Shown here in pieces: positions 1 to 8,886 of a DNA stretch of 13,139 bases. The DNA comes from an uncultured Streptococcus sp. GTDB lineage: Bacteria; Bacillota; Bacilli; Lactobacillales; Streptococcaceae. How positions within the stretch are numbered: position 1 is the stretch's first letter; each line of letters begins with the position of its first letter. The stretch spans positions 1-13,139 of the forward strand of contig NZ_CALTUR010000043.1 in NCBI RefSeq assembly GCF_943912555.1. The letters are read 5' to 3'. The position numbers and the translations under genes were made by a program. The notes under the pieces were generated by a model. It did not search any database. It was given only the letters and a program-made list of their open reading frames with translations, and was not told the DNA's origin.

Positions 1-274
1 TCTCACCTACTTCTTCATAAGGTTCTTTATCATATCTTCGTTTTTGACTTTCTTGTTTACGGAGATAGTCTAGAATTCGATTCCGAAACTTGGTTTTGAA
101 ATATTTCCTTAAACGAGGAATATCTTCTACTAATCCTTCTTCTTTACTAATCAATTCATGCAAGCATATCATTCCCTCTTGGTCCCAATCCGATAACTCC
201 CACAAATGAAGGTAATATTCATTTCTACACTTGTATACAATACCTTGGACTTCTTCATACAATTCTTTAAGCAT
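1..274 (-). CDS. comX: ComX (SigX) competence sigma factor, 5' part only
   Basis: This is the alternative sigma factor of streptococcal competence. It is made briefly under ComE control and directs RNA polymerase to late competence promoters for DNA uptake and recombination. I translated it by hand: the first 91 codons are in the window, starting MLKELYEEVQ and continuing through CRNEYYLHLWELSDWDQEGM, KYFKTKFRNRILDYLRKQ and KRRYDKEPYEEVGE. These match my memory of pneumococcal ComX closely. The family is about 159 residues long, so roughly 68 C-terminal residues, including most of the region expected to read the -35 element, lie beyond base 1. The start at 272-274 is supported by AAAGGGGAAG a few bases upstream. 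The visible part is open, with no frameshift. The gene does not belong to the ftsH transcription unit: a terminator and its own promoter region separate them. Pneumococci carry two comX copies, and which one this is cannot be seen here. Confidence 0.95.
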   Translation of the reverse strand, partial: MLKELYEEVQGIVYKCRNEYYLHLWELSDWDQEGMICLHELISKEEGLVEDIPRLRKYFKTKFRNRILDYLRKQESQKRRYDKEPYEEVGE

Positions 275-315
275 AATCTTCCCCTTTCTAGATACAGTTT
301 AACAAATAAAAAAGC

Positions 316-363
316 TAATTAGGCCCATTTCGCCTATTCTGTCCTCTTTACTGTCTCAACTGC
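316..363 (-). promoter_or_regulatory. Likely ComE-controlled comX promoter
   Basis: On the comX strand GCAGTTGAG (355-363) matches the second half of the ComE direct repeat known from early competence promoters (about ACAGTTGAG). About 33 bases further on is TAATTA (316-321), a plausible -10 at roughly the spacing I recall for comCDE. No convincing sigma-70 -35 is present, as expected for an activator-dependent promoter. The first half-repeat, expected 21 bases upstream (376-384), reads AGGCTTGTC and is degenerate. A short inverted repeat TAGGC/GCCTA (320-324 and 332-336) lies just before the -10. The half-site match is visible; binding by ComE is inferred. Confidence 0.6.
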
Positions 364-365
364 AC

Positions 366-389
366 AAAAAGAGAGGACAAGCCTCTCTT
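366..389 (-). terminator. Rho-independent terminator after ftsH
   Basis: On the transcribed strand AAGAGAGG (382-389) pairs with CCTCTCTT (369-376) around a five-base loop CTTGT, and the stem runs into a U tract (366-370). It sits 5 bases past the ftsH stop codon and should end the long pth-to-ftsH unit before the comX promoter. Its upstream arm and loop overlap the position expected for the weak first ComE half-repeat. Confidence 0.85.
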
Positions 390-393
390 AGGG

Positions 394-2352
394 TTATTTT
401 TCGTCATTCATTTTTGACTTTACTTCATCATAAGATAGTGCATGAGATTCCTCTTCTACTGTTTCAGGCATCTTTCCTGTTTCGTAAAGAGATTTAATTT
501 GTGTACTATCCAATGTTTCGTATTTCAATAATGCTTCTGCAATCAACTTGTGAGTTTCACGATTTGACTGAATAATTTCAGCGGCTTTATTTCGTGCCTC
601 ATTCAATAATGAACGAACCTCTTCGTCAATTTCATAAGCTGTTTGTTCTGAAATTGATTTTTGAGGGCTTTGTGCACCAAACATAGCATGATTACCCTCA
701 TATTGTACGGGACCAAGTTTTTCACTCATTCCGTACTCTGTAACCATTGCACGCGCCATTTGAGTCGCCTGTTCAAAGTCGTTTGAAGCTCCTGTAGTCT
801 GGACATTAAAGATAATTTCTTCAGCTACACGTCCACCCATCAAGCCAGCCAATTGCTCTTTCATATCTTCTTTGGATAGAAGCATTTGGTCTTCCTTAGG
901 AAGTGCAATCATGTAACCACCTGCACGACCTCTTGGTACAATTGTAACCTTATGAACAACACGGGCATTCGATAAGACTAGGCCAACAATGGTATGTCCT
1001 GCCTCATGGTAGGCAACCAATTCACGTTCTTTTTGTGACACTGTCTTATCTTTCTTAGAAGGTCCCGCAATAACTCTATCTTCTGCTTCATCAATATCTG
1101 AAGCATCAATTATCGATTTATTACGACGAGCAGCAACCAAGGCTGCTTCATTCAATACATTCTCTAAATCAGCTCCAACAAAACCTGGAGTTTGTTGAGC
1201 CACTAATTTCAAATCAACATCTTCTGCTAAAGGCTTGTTCTTAGCATGAACTTTCAAGATTGCTTCACGACCTTTAACATCAGGGCGACCAACCAAAACT
1301 TTTCTATCAAAACGTCCTGGGCGCAGAAGGGCAGGGTCAAGTACATCTGAACGGTTTGTCGCAGCGATGACGATAATCCCTTCATTTCCCTCAAAACCGT
1401 CCATCTCAATCAAAAGTTGGTTCAAGGTTTGTTCACGTTCGTCATTACCTCCACCGAGACCGACTCCACGTTGACGACCAACAGCATCAATTTCATCGAT
1501 AAAGATGATAGCTGGTGCTGCTTTTTTGGCATCTTCGAAAAGAGAACGAACACGACTAGCTCCAACTCCGACAAACATTTCTACAAAGTCAGAACCTGAG
1601 ATACTAAAGAATGGAACACCAGCTTCTCCGGCTACTGCCTTAGCAAGTAACGTCTTACCTGTTCCCGGAGGTCCCTCCAAAAGAACACCTGCTGGAATAC
1701 GGGCCCCAAGTTTTGTAAATCGTTTTGGATCTTTTAAGAATTCAACAACTTCAACTAGTTCTTGTTTTTCTTCCTCAGCTCCAGCAACATCTGAAAATCT
1801 TACTTTAATATCTTCTTTATTTGCGGCTTTAGCCTTACTACGCCCAAAACTCATTGGGTTACGGCCATTATTCCCTCCCATATTTCCCATCATAGAGAAT
1901 AGGAAGAAGAAAAGAATACCGAATGGCACAATGGATACAAGAATATTAATCCACATACCACTTGAACTTTCATGCTTAACAGTTACTTCCGCTTTATGGT
2001 CAGAAGCAAGTTTTTGCAATTCGGATACTGTCGTATCTGAAGGAAGAATGATGCTTGAAAATTTCTCTACTGTTGTAGCAGAAGGAGAAAAGAACTGAAT
2101 GCCTGTTTCTTCTTTACTTGTTTTAGGATTTTTATAAACACCCGAAACCTCGATAACACTGCCATTTGGTTGGTAAGTTAATTCTTTTACATTGTCATCG
2201 GTAATTTCTTTTACCAATTCTGTATAATTAATTTGCTCACTTTTCCCTGCAACACTACCTGTACTAAAATACTGATAAGCTGTAACTAGGAAAAAAATAA
2301 GTAATAACCATAGAAAAGGATTTTTAATTAAACCATTATTTTGTTTTTTCAT
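394..2352 (-). CDS. ftsH: FtsH membrane-anchored ATP-dependent zinc metalloprotease
   Basis: FtsH is a hexameric AAA+ protease in the cytoplasmic membrane that extracts and degrades misfolded membrane proteins and selected cytosolic regulators. The protein has 652 residues, normal for Gram-positive FtsH. An N-terminal membrane segment (about 13-29) and a second one (about 135-155) flank an extracellular domain of about 100 residues. The AAA module follows, with Walker A GPPGTGKT (227-234), Walker [10 protein letters not shown] (282-290) and the second region of homology ending RPGRFDR (344-350). The protease site is HEAGH (449-453), with a probable third zinc ligand at D525 in ASNDFEQAT. The acidic, hydrophilic C terminus ends NDEK. 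The start follows a modest AGAAAG 15 bases after the hpt stop codon, so it is the last gene of the operon. All catalytic residues are intact. Confidence 0.97.
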   Translation of the reverse strand: MKKQNNGLIKNPFLWLLLIFFLVTAYQYFSTGSVAGKSEQINYTELVKEITDDNVKELTYQPNGSVIEVSGVYKNPKTSKEETGIQFFSPSATTVEKFSSIILPSDTTVSELQKLASDHKAEVTVKHESSSGMWINILVSIVPFGILFFFLFSMMGNMGGNNGRNPMSFGRSKAKAANKEDIKVRFSDVAGAEEEKQELVEVVEFLKDPKRFTKLGARIPAGVLLEGPPGTGKTLLAKAVAGEAGVPFFSISGSDFVEMFVGVGASRVRSLFEDAKKAAPAIIFIDEIDAVGRQRGVGLGGGNDEREQTLNQLLIEMDGFEGNEGIIVIAATNRSDVLDPALLRPGRFDRKVLVGRPDVKGREAILKVHAKNKPLAEDVDLKLVAQQTPGFVGADLENVLNEAALVAARRNKSIIDASDIDEAEDRVIAGPSKKDKTVSQKERELVAYHEAGHTIVGLVLSNARVVHKVTIVPRGRAGGYMIALPKEDQMLLSKEDMKEQLAGLMGGRVAEEIIFNVQTTGASNDFEQATQMARAMVTEYGMSEKLGPVQYEGNHAMFGAQSPQKSISEQTAYEIDEEVRSLLNEARNKAAEIIQSNRETHKLIAEALLKYETLDSTQIKSLYETGKMPETVEEESHALSYDEVKSKMNDEK

Positions 2353-2367
2353 TAAAAATTGTTCTTT

Positions 2368-2910
2368 CTAATTTGAATACACTTCTTCTTTCAATACTCC
2401 AACATAAGGAAGGTTACGATAATTTTCTTTGTAATCTAAACCATAACCTACTACAAACTCATTTGGAATAGTAAAGCAGGTGTAGTCTGCCTCAATTTCT
2501 ACAACACGTCCCTCTGGTTTATCCAACAAGGTGGCAATTTTAACAGAAGCAGCTTCTCTTTCAATAAACATATCTCGTAAATTCTTCAAAGTTTGACCTG
2601 TATCAATGATATCTTCTACAAATAGAACATGTCTTCCTTTGATATCTTGAGTCACATCTTGTTTAATATTGATGACACCGCTACTTGCTGTTCCACCATG
2701 ATAGCTAGAAACCATCATGAAGTCCATTTCAATATGGGTGTCAATATGTTTAATCAATTCAGCCATAAAAGGAATAGATCCTTTTAAAATCCCAACTAAG
2801 ATTGGATTTTTTCCTGCATAGTCTTTAGTGAGTTGAGCACCTAATTTTTTAGTAGCTTCTGTAATTTCATCGTGTGAAACGAGGATTTTTTTAATATCGT
2901 TTTCTAACAT
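2368..2910 (-). CDS. hpt: Hypoxanthine-guanine phosphoribosyltransferase
   Basis: This purine salvage enzyme converts hypoxanthine or guanine plus PRPP to IMP or GMP in the cytoplasm. It has 180 residues, the usual length. The diagnostic PRPP-binding loop [13 protein letters not shown] is at 95-107, the LKGS loop at 42-45, and the flexible SSYHGG active-site loop at about 68-73. The gene starts 4 bases after the tilS stop codon, and its Shine-Dalgarno (GATAGG) is formed by the last codons of tilS, which suggests translational coupling. The order tilS-hpt-ftsH is widely conserved in Firmicutes. In Bacillus and Listeria, HprT has been linked to FtsH-region regulation and to ppGpp inhibition; nothing in this sequence tests that. 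Confidence 0.97.
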   Translation of the reverse strand: MLENDIKKILVSHDEITEATKKLGAQLTKDYAGKNPILVGILKGSIPFMAELIKHIDTHIEMDFMMVSSYHGGTASSGVINIKQDVTQDIKGRHVLFVEDIIDTGQTLKNLRDMFIEREAASVKIATLLDKPEGRVVEIEADYTCFTIPNEFVVGYGLDYKENYRNLPYVGVLKEEVYSN

Positions 2911-2914
2911 TTTT

Positions 2915-4192
2915 TTACCTATCTATTTTTTCTATATAAAGTACAGTGTTCATTATATCATTTTTCGTGTTTTTACTCAAATTACTGGTCGCAATTCCCA
3001 AAATTGAAACAATTTCACCAAATTGCTCAATAATCAGAGCAGATTTTCGCTTTTCCATAGGGATTTTCAAATCAATAAATAAACGTCTGAGTTTTTTTCT
3101 ATGCCCATTTTGAATCAAAAAATCTCCTGTTTTTCGATGACGAATGTGTATGGATGTTTCGCGTGAAACAGGTATTTGTTGAATTGATTCACCTTCTAAA
3201 GGAATTCCAAAGGAAAATATGTATCCTTGATAAAATACCTGATTTTGATAGTGTAACACAAGTTCATCTTCCTTTTCATCAGCCTGCGGACTGATTTTAC
3301 AAATCCGAAACTGTTGATACTCTTTTACTAGTTCATAACCATTTTTAAGCGGATGACGATACTGGCTTTTAGTTTTTAAAATTTGTCTAACTTCTTCAAA
3401 CTGAGCTTTTGTGAGATTCAAATCTGGAAAACGATTCAGGTAAGTTTGAAGTAAAACTCTTTGTGTCGACTCAGAGTAAGACAATAACTGCTCTAAATTT
3501 TCTACATCAATATTCTTTGATAATTCAGCTATAGCTAAGTCATAATCTAAAATTTCATTTCCGATACTTAAGATTGCATCTCTAAATCTAGGATTTTCTT
3601 TTTCTAATTCTGGTAAATAAGAATTTCGAATACGATTACGAAAATAATGATTTTCCTTATTTGATGTATCTTCAAAGTGAAAAATTGATGGAAAGTCTTT
3701 TTTCTGAAAATACAAGAAGGGACGAATCATTTCTATATCCCCGACTACTTGCTTCTCCCTAATTCCTGATAGATAGCGCAAACGAGTGCCTCGAATCAAA
3801 CGCATCAAAATCGTTTCCACCTGGTCATCAGAATGGTGGGCAGTGACTAAGGCTGTCGCACCTGTATTTTTCATGACCTCTTGAAAAAAATCATAACGAA
3901 AATTTCGTGCACGCGCTTCTGAAAATTCTCCTGAAAAATTGCTGACATAAATAGGAAGTCCAGCTTCAGCAGCCAACTTCCTTAATTCCTTTTCTTCCCA
4001 ATCTGATTCTACTCTCTGCTTATGATTAACATGAGCTAGAATCAATTCAATTTCTAACTCTTCTTGATAAGTAGACAATACCTTAAATAGAAACATAGAA
4101 TCTAATCCACCAGAAAGAGCTAGCACCACTTTAGCATGCTTTTTAAAATATCCTCTTTTGAGAAAATGATTTAAAAAATCCTGTTCCCTCAT
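2915..4192 (-). CDS. tilS: tRNA(Ile)-lysidine synthase TilS
   Basis: TilS attaches lysine to the wobble cytidine C34 of the CAU-anticodon tRNA(Ile) using ATP, changing codon reading from AUG to AUA. The function is essential. The protein has 425 residues. The PP-loop ATP-pyrophosphatase motif SGGLDS is at 27-32, a second family motif [10 protein letters not shown] at 118-127, and the family stretch with EDTSN and RNRIRN at 174-190. The C-terminal TilS domain starts around RHRKTGD (351-357) and continues through [13 protein letters not shown]. The ATG overlaps the stop codon of the upstream gene as ATGA, and GAGG lies 7 bases before it, typical of coupled translation. No defects are seen. Confidence 0.96.
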   Translation of the reverse strand: MREQDFLNHFLKRGYFKKHAKVVLALSGGLDSMFLFKVLSTYQEELEIELILAHVNHKQRVESDWEEKELRKLAAEAGLPIYVSNFSGEFSEARARNFRYDFFQEVMKNTGATALVTAHHSDDQVETILMRLIRGTRLRYLSGIREKQVVGDIEMIRPFLYFQKKDFPSIFHFEDTSNKENHYFRNRIRNSYLPELEKENPRFRDAILSIGNEILDYDLAIAELSKNIDVENLEQLLSYSESTQRVLLQTYLNRFPDLNLTKAQFEEVRQILKTKSQYRHPLKNGYELVKEYQQFRICKISPQADEKEDELVLHYQNQVFYQGYIFSFGIPLEGESIQQIPVSRETSIHIRHRKTGDFLIQNGHRKKLRRLFIDLKIPMEKRKSALIIEQFGEIVSILGIATSNLSKNTKNDIMNTVLYIEKIDR

Positions 4193-5457
4193 TTTAGAAC
4201 CTCATAAACATCTTGGGCTATCTGAGAAATAGTATCATAATCAGAATTTTTAGTGAAAATTGAAAGAACAAATGGAGAATCTGCATAGACAACACCCGTA
4301 TCATGCTCAAATTCGTCCGCATCCCCAATTTTATGAGCTACCTTCACAGAAACACCTTTGGCAATTCGCTGATTATCAAAATCTGTTTTGGTCAAGGACT
4401 CCAATACAAATCCATTTTGATTATAAATAGCTTCCATAACTTTCCCAGCCATTTTAGAAGAAATCAATTTTTCTTTTGTATCCCAATCATCTCCCATAAT
4501 AGCAGACATCTTGGACTTAAATGTTGCATCAGATTGATTTGAAAGGTAATATCCCAATAGATTATGAGCTACGTTATCCGATTCTTTTGATACTTTCGTA
4601 ATTAAATCCTTTAGAGAATATTCTTTATTATCCTCTTTTTTAGGAAGACTACCACTTCCCTCTGGTTTATAAGAACCTGGAAAATCATTAACTGCTGATA
4701 CGTATTTTACAGTCGAATCTAACTGATACAGACCCTCATTGATTTTTTCTTGCGTATAATAAAGATAAGGGAGTTTTAAAACGCTAGCTGCATACATCTT
4801 TTCATCTTGATTGATACCAGCTTCTTTTCCAGTAGTCAGTTGCTTAACATAAATAGAGAATGAATCCTTCTGATATTTTTCAGATAACATTTCTTGGACT
4901 TTACTCATCCGATTATCTTCTTCAGAAGTTGATTCCTTATCTACCCATCCAGCCTGATCAATATGTAGAAATTCTCTTCCTTCTACAAACATTGTCTTAT
5001 CGATTGACACCTGAGAAAAAGCTGATAAGGATGATTTCACTTCTTTTAAATCATAAGGACTATTATAAAGTTTAAAGTCAGATTCTAACCATACTTTTTT
5101 TATTGTAGGAGTTACCTCTGACTGGTCATATAAAAAACGTTTGTCCGCAGCTATAAATTGATGGTTGGATAACTTAAATACTGGAATTCCTTGCTTATTT
5201 AAACGCCACTCAGTTATTTGGAAACTTGTTTTTGGAGTTAACTTTCCAGATTCTACCACTAAATCTTCATTCGCATAAACAGGAACTTCTCCATAAACCA
5301 TAGGAGAATTTAGCTTTTCTCTAAAATAAATACCAAAGTCAGATTGTGAAAGGTAATAAATTTCTTTCGAAGTATAGACGACTTCTTTTTCTGTGCTAAC
5401 AACTTTTGAAATGGTCAAAAAACTTGGTAGCAACAAAATAATTAAGAATTTACGCAT
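4189..5457 (-). CDS. Secreted class A beta-lactamase-like serine hydrolase
   Basis: The 422-residue protein begins with a basic start (MRK) and a hydrophobic stretch (about 4-16), giving a signal peptide or N-terminal anchor; there is no lipobox cysteine. Residues about 30-175 are beta-rich with repeated W/Y-containing segments ([39 protein letters not shown]), resembling SH3-like wall-binding modules; this is a resemblance only. The C-terminal half has the penicilloyl-serine hydrolase motifs in order: SVLK (225-228, SxxK), SDN (293-295) and HKIG (375-378, in place of KTG). The segment between SDN and HKIG is about 20 residues shorter than in class A beta-lactamases, and I find no ExxxN omega-loop motif with the deacylating glutamate. 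It is therefore probably a peptidoglycan-related or inactive homologue rather than a resistance enzyme. It overlaps the preceding ORF by 8 bases and has AAAGGAAG upstream. The neighbouring divIC fits an envelope role. The substrate is unknown. Confidence 0.85.
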   Translation of the reverse strand: MRKFLIILLLPSFLTISKVVSTEKEVVYTSKEIYYLSQSDFGIYFREKLNSPMVYGEVPVYANEDLVVESGKLTPKTSFQITEWRLNKQGIPVFKLSNHQFIAADKRFLYDQSEVTPTIKKVWLESDFKLYNSPYDLKEVKSSLSAFSQVSIDKTMFVEGREFLHIDQAGWVDKESTSEEDNRMSKVQEMLSEKYQKDSFSIYVKQLTTGKEAGINQDEKMYAASVLKLPYLYYTQEKINEGLYQLDSTVKYVSAVNDFPGSYKPEGSGSLPKKEDNKEYSLKDLITKVSKESDNVAHNLLGYYLSNQSDATFKSKMSAIMGDDWDTKEKLISSKMAGKVMEAIYNQNGFVLESLTKTDFDNQRIAKGVSVKVAHKIGDADEFEHDTGVVYADSPFVLSIFTKNSDYDTISQIAQDVYEVLK

Positions 5458-5572
5458 TCTTCCTTTCCTTTTCTTCTTGTAAACGCAATAATTGATTTTT
5501 ATCAGCTAACTCTTCCAGCTTTTCATCCGATAGACTCAAAAATTGCTCAATTACATCTAATAAATTTTCCAT
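5450..5572 (-). CDS. Conserved 40-residue hypothetical protein
   Basis: This small ORF lies between divIC and the beta-lactamase-like gene and begins MENLLDVIEQFLSLSDEKLE. An in-frame upstream ATG at 5671 would give 73 residues, but that extension lies wholly inside divIC. The chosen ATG at 5570-5572 has a good AAGGTGA Shine-Dalgarno that straddles the divIC stop codon. The peptide is highly charged (rich in E, K, D) and leucine-rich with no membrane segment, and it looks like one or two amphipathic helices. Its stop overlaps the start of the next gene by 8 bases, so it is embedded in the operon and probably translationally coupled. I recall pneumococcal genomes carrying a small hypothetical gene at this place. 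The function is unknown. Confidence 0.75.
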   Translation of the reverse strand: MENLLDVIEQFLSLSDEKLEELADKNQLLRLQEEKERKNA

Positions 5573-5576
5573 CTTA

Positions 5577-5945
5577 TCACCTTGGGAGCAAGTCAGGAAT
5601 CGTATAAACTGCTTCCCGATTCTTAGAATAATAATATTTTGCACGCATGTATTTAGCAGCGTAATCTTCATCTTTCAGCTTTGTTGCAAAAGCTGTCTCC
5701 TTATCCTTTTCATCACTCAAGGTTTGATACTGAGTTTGCAAGTCTGATAATTGTTGACGTCTTTGGAGTAATTGGTCATAGCTTTGAGCAAGATTATAAG
5801 TTGGTAAAATGAACAACAAAATCATCAAAATCAGAACCCAACCCATGAAACGATTACGTTTTTGTCTTTCCTTCATCAGATAGCGACGACGTTGGTGTTC
5901 ATTTTGAATAAAAGAATTATTCAATTGTACGATATTTTTAGACAT
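5577..5945 (-). CDS. divIC: Cell division protein DivIC (FtsB-like)
   Basis: DivIC is a bitopic septal protein that forms a complex with DivIB/FtsQ and FtsL, which activates septal peptidoglycan synthesis. The 122 residues show the expected layout. A basic cytoplasmic tail (about 1-33) contains [15 protein letters not shown]. One membrane segment (about 34-52, [14 protein letters not shown]) follows, then a Q/L/S-rich coiled coil (about 53-83). The conserved extracellular end contains [20 protein letters not shown], finishing TIPDLLPR. The start overlaps the end of rqcP by 8 bases. The rqcP-divIC pairing downstream of mfd is the same as in Bacillus, although the sporulation genes yabP and yabQ found there are absent here. 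Confidence 0.92.
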
Positions 5946-6204
5946 TTTCTTCTACCCGTGTTTCACTGATAATTTCATACATGCCCGCTGCATCTTCTTT
6001 TTTTGTGCTATCTTTCATCTCCAGTACTTTTACAAGTAGCAACTTATTACCAAAACGAATTTCAACTTGGTCATTAACTTTCAAATCCGTTGAACTTTTG
6101 GCCAAGATTCCATTCACCTTGATTCTGCCTTTATCTGCTACTTCCTTTGCGACTGTACGACGCTTGATAATTCGTGATACTTTTAAATATTTGTCTAATC
6201 TCAT
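5938..6204 (-). CDS. rqcP: S4-domain RNA-binding protein RqcP (HslR family)
   Basis: The 88-residue protein starts directly with an S4 RNA-binding fold: [20 protein letters not shown], then DKGRIKVNG and [12 protein letters not shown] within the first 60 residues. Arginines R2, R11, R15 and R16 form a basic patch. The remainder is a short charged tail. Homologues of this size at this locus (Bacillus YabO) are RqcP, which stabilises the P-site tRNA on obstructed 50S subunits while RqcH adds alanine tails in ribosome quality control. The name rests on domain, size and the mfd-rqcP-divIC context. Older annotations call it HslR or heat-shock protein 15. The start is supported by GAGGTAAT upstream; the gene begins 36 bases after the mfd stop codon. 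Confidence 0.88.
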
Positions 6205-6224
6205 CTTTATTACCTCAAATTATT

Positions 6225-6233
6225 ATTGTACCA
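6225..6233 (-). promoter_or_regulatory. Possible extended -10 promoter before rqcP
   Basis: In the mfd-rqcP gap the transcribed strand reads TGGTACAAT, a TGN motif joined to a near-consensus -10. No good -35 exists at 16-18 bases. Transcripts would start just upstream of the rqcP Shine-Dalgarno. If active, it would let rqcP, divIC and the genes beyond be expressed independently of mfd. Confidence 0.35.
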
Positions 6234-6240
6234 TTTTTAT

Positions 6241-8847
6241 CTATTTTATAGAAGAAAAATGGTATAGGGAATTACCGTCTTTCAACTCTTTTATCTCTAA
6301 TAAACTTTCTCCAAAAATCAGCAGACCTTCTAAAATTTCATAGTCCTTCTTATTTCGAACGTCGAATACGACTTCCATTAATCCTTTGTTCTCAGCTATG
6401 GCTGCTTTTAAGTTCGTTGCGGATAAAGCTTTAAAATAATCTTGAGCCAAGAACAGTCGCTGAGTGACTTTTTCAAATTGAACTGTAATCTTATTCTCTT
6501 TTCTTTCCATACGTTGAACAAATACCTTATCAAGATAAGACTTAACCAAACCAATCTCTAAAAGATAGGCTACCACGTCTGGGTACTCTCCAAATCGGTC
6601 TATCAACTCTTCTTGTAATTCTTCGTAGTTGACACGGTTGTCAATTTGACGAATTTTCTTGTAAATTTCAATCTTATGTCGTTGGTCTGAAATATAAGTA
6701 TCAGGAAGATAAGCATCAATTTGTAAAATCAATTCGGTATTTCCTTTGGTTCTTGTGTTCCCATTACCATGTCGTTTAGCAATAGCTTCCTCCAATAACT
6801 GCGAATACAATTCAAAACCAACAGAATCAATGAAACCAGACTGGGATTTTCCTAAAAGATTTCCTGCTCCGCGAATCGAAAGATCTCGCATTGCAATCTT
6901 AAATCCAGAGCCCAATTCTGTAAATCCTTTAATCGCTTCTAATCTCTTCTCGGAGACTTCACTGATTGATTTTTCTGGACGATACATGAGATAGGCATAA
7001 GCAATACGATTACTACGACCGACTCTTCCTCTTAACTGATACAAGGTTGACAAGCCCATATGGTCCGCATTTTCAATAAATAAAGTATTGGCATTTGGAA
7101 TGTCTACCCCTGTCTCAATAATGGTAGTTGTCACCAAAATATCATACTGACCTTCAATGAAATCCAGTAGAGTATTTTCTAACTGAATCTCACTCATTTG
7201 CCCATGAACATAACCAATCGAAGCCTCTGGAATCAACTCCTGTAATTCGGAAACCTTCTGATCAATCGTGTCAACTTTATTGTAAAGATAGTAAACTTGA
7301 CCTCCACGCTCCATTTCACGCAAGACAGCATCACGAATGACACTATCATTTTTTTCCAAAACATAGGTTTGCACTGGATAACGATTAGTCGGCGGAGTTT
7401 CAATAACAGACAAATCTCTGATTCCCAGCATAGACATGTGAAGGGTACGAGGAATTGGCGTTGCTGTCAAGGTCAGGACATCTACTTGTTTTTTCAGTTC
7501 TTTCAAGGTTTCCTTATGCTTGACACCAAATCGCTGTTCCTCATCAATAATCATCAAGCCCAAATCAGAAAATACAACATCTTTTGACAAAACACGATGT
7601 GTTCCAATCAAAATATCAACTTGACCGTTTTTCAATTTTTCAAGTGTTTCAGTCTGCTCTTTTTTACTTCTAAAGCGACTCAACACATCAATATTAACTG
7701 CAAAATTTTGGAACCGTTCCTTAAAATTGGTATAGTGCTGTTGCGCTAAAACCGTCGTCGGAACTAGAACGACAACTTGTTTGTGATCATTGACTGCCTT
7801 AAAGGCTGCACGCATAGCAACTTCAGTCTTTCCAAAACCAACATCCCCAACTAAAAGTCGATCCATTGGTTGAGAAGCCTGCATATCTCTCTTGATTTCC
7901 TCAACACTACGAAGTTGATCATCCGTTTCAACATAAGGGAAGGCATCATCAAAAGCATGTTGATCCTCATCATCAGCTGAGAAAGCAAAACCCTTCAACT
8001 GGCTGCGTTCAGAATAAAGTTTAATTAAATCATCAGCTATATCCCCTACCTGGTTCTTAACTTTTTGCTTTGCTTTTTTGAAATGACCGTCATTTAATTT
8101 ATTGAGTTTTGGCGCTTTCCCGTCACTTGAAACGTATTTGGAAAGTAGATGAATCTGTTCCACTGGGATAGAAATTTGATCACCATTTTGATATTGAACA
8201 CTGACATAATCGCGGTGAATCCCTTTGATTTCAATGGTTTCAATTCCTAAATATTGACCAATTCCATGAATATGGTGAACAACGTAATCCCCTTTTTCAA
8301 GTTCATTATAATCTTTTAAACGCTCTGCATTCGAAACATGTTGTCTTCGAAAACGACGTTTTAATTTCTTTTGAAAAATCTCATGTTCAGTAATCAATAG
8401 AATCTTTTCATCTACAAAATGAAAACCATGTCTGAGATTCCCCTCGATTAAGTTTACAGATTCTTTACAGATACTTGACTTATCTATAGAATCCAATTTA
8501 ATCTGGTATTCCTCTAAAACATCCTCCAATGTTTTACTTCCCATTGAATTGCTAGACTGCAAGATAATAGTGTAGTCCATTTTTTTGTATCGTTCAATTT
8601 CTTCTTTTAGAAAAGAAAATTGATTGAAAAACTCTTGCATGGGATATTGATTAAATTGATAAATTTGGTCAAACTTGAGATTTCCTAACCCCTTTTGCAG
8701 ATTAGAAAAAAAGGTCACTGGACTCTGTTTTTTATAGATTTGCTCTGTATCTGCAAAATACTGCATCTCAGAAAATGATTTACTATTCTGTAATTCTTCT
8801 GTAAAATATTGAGCTAATTCTCTTTCAAATACTTCATACTGATTCAT
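6241..8847 (-). CDS. mfd: Mfd C-terminal fragment (RNAP-binding domain and translocase), probably untranslated
   Basis: This 868-codon open stretch begins at the first ATG after the nonsense codon, 39 bases downstream of it. It carries the tail of the UvrB-like module, the RNA polymerase interaction domain (about 186-252 of this fragment, GDYVVHHIHGIGQYLGIE onward) and the RecG-like translocase. The translocase shows GDVGFGKTE (334-342), DEEQRFG (435-441), LTATPIPRT (460-468) and the later TTIIETGVDIPNA and QLRGRVGRS motifs. The family's C-terminal regulatory domain follows. No Shine-Dalgarno precedes this ATG (GATTATCAAAAATTA), so any translation would depend on inefficient reinitiation. It should be read as the downstream part of a broken gene, not as a separate gene. 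Confidence 0.6.
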   Translation of the reverse strand: MNQYEVFERELAQYFTEELQNSKSFSEMQYFADTEQIYKKQSPVTFFSNLQKGLGNLKFDQIYQFNQYPMQEFFNQFSFLKEEIERYKKMDYTIILQSSNSMGSKTLEDVLEEYQIKLDSIDKSSICKESVNLIEGNLRHGFHFVDEKILLITEHEIFQKKLKRRFRRQHVSNAERLKDYNELEKGDYVVHHIHGIGQYLGIETIEIKGIHRDYVSVQYQNGDQISIPVEQIHLLSKYVSSDGKAPKLNKLNDGHFKKAKQKVKNQVGDIADDLIKLYSERSQLKGFAFSADDEDQHAFDDAFPYVETDDQLRSVEEIKRDMQASQPMDRLLVGDVGFGKTEVAMRAAFKAVNDHKQVVVLVPTTVLAQQHYTNFKERFQNFAVNIDVLSRFRSKKEQTETLEKLKNGQVDILIGTHRVLSKDVVFSDLGLMIIDEEQRFGVKHKETLKELKKQVDVLTLTATPIPRTLHMSMLGIRDLSVIETPPTNRYPVQTYVLEKNDSVIRDAVLREMERGGQVYYLYNKVDTIDQKVSELQELIPEASIGYVHGQMSEIQLENTLLDFIEGQYDILVTTTIIETGVDIPNANTLFIENADHMGLSTLYQLRGRVGRSNRIAYAYLMYRPEKSISEVSEKRLEAIKGFTELGSGFKIAMRDLSIRGAGNLLGKSQSGFIDSVGFELYSQLLEEAIAKRHGNGNTRTKGNTELILQIDAYLPDTYISDQRHKIEIYKKIRQIDNRVNYEELQEELIDRFGEYPDVVAYLLEIGLVKSYLDKVFVQRMERKENKITVQFEKVTQRLFLAQDYFKALSATNLKAAIAENKGLMEVVFDVRNKKDYEILEGLLIFGESLLEIKELKDGNSLYHFSSIK

Positions 8848-8886
8848 TAATTTTTGATAATCATCAAAGAATATTGGGGTATCTTT

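Noticed and set aside
1505-2098. A 197-codon open frame on the plus strand.
   Set aside because: It is antisense to the conserved FtsH coding region; its protein has low complexity and no family resemblance.
5573-5671. A 73-codon form of the small ORF starting inside divIC.
   Set aside because: The extra 33 codons lie in another frame of the DivIC coding region, and the internal start has a much better ribosome binding site.
5981-6343. Plus-strand open frame across rqcP and the end of mfd, and similar antisense frames at 1417-1599, 4303-4542, 4860-5075, 6746-6994, 7297-7587, 8874-9092 and 11866-12054.
   Set aside because: All lie mainly opposite well-recognised genes, lack convincing ribosome binding sites and show no recognisable domains.
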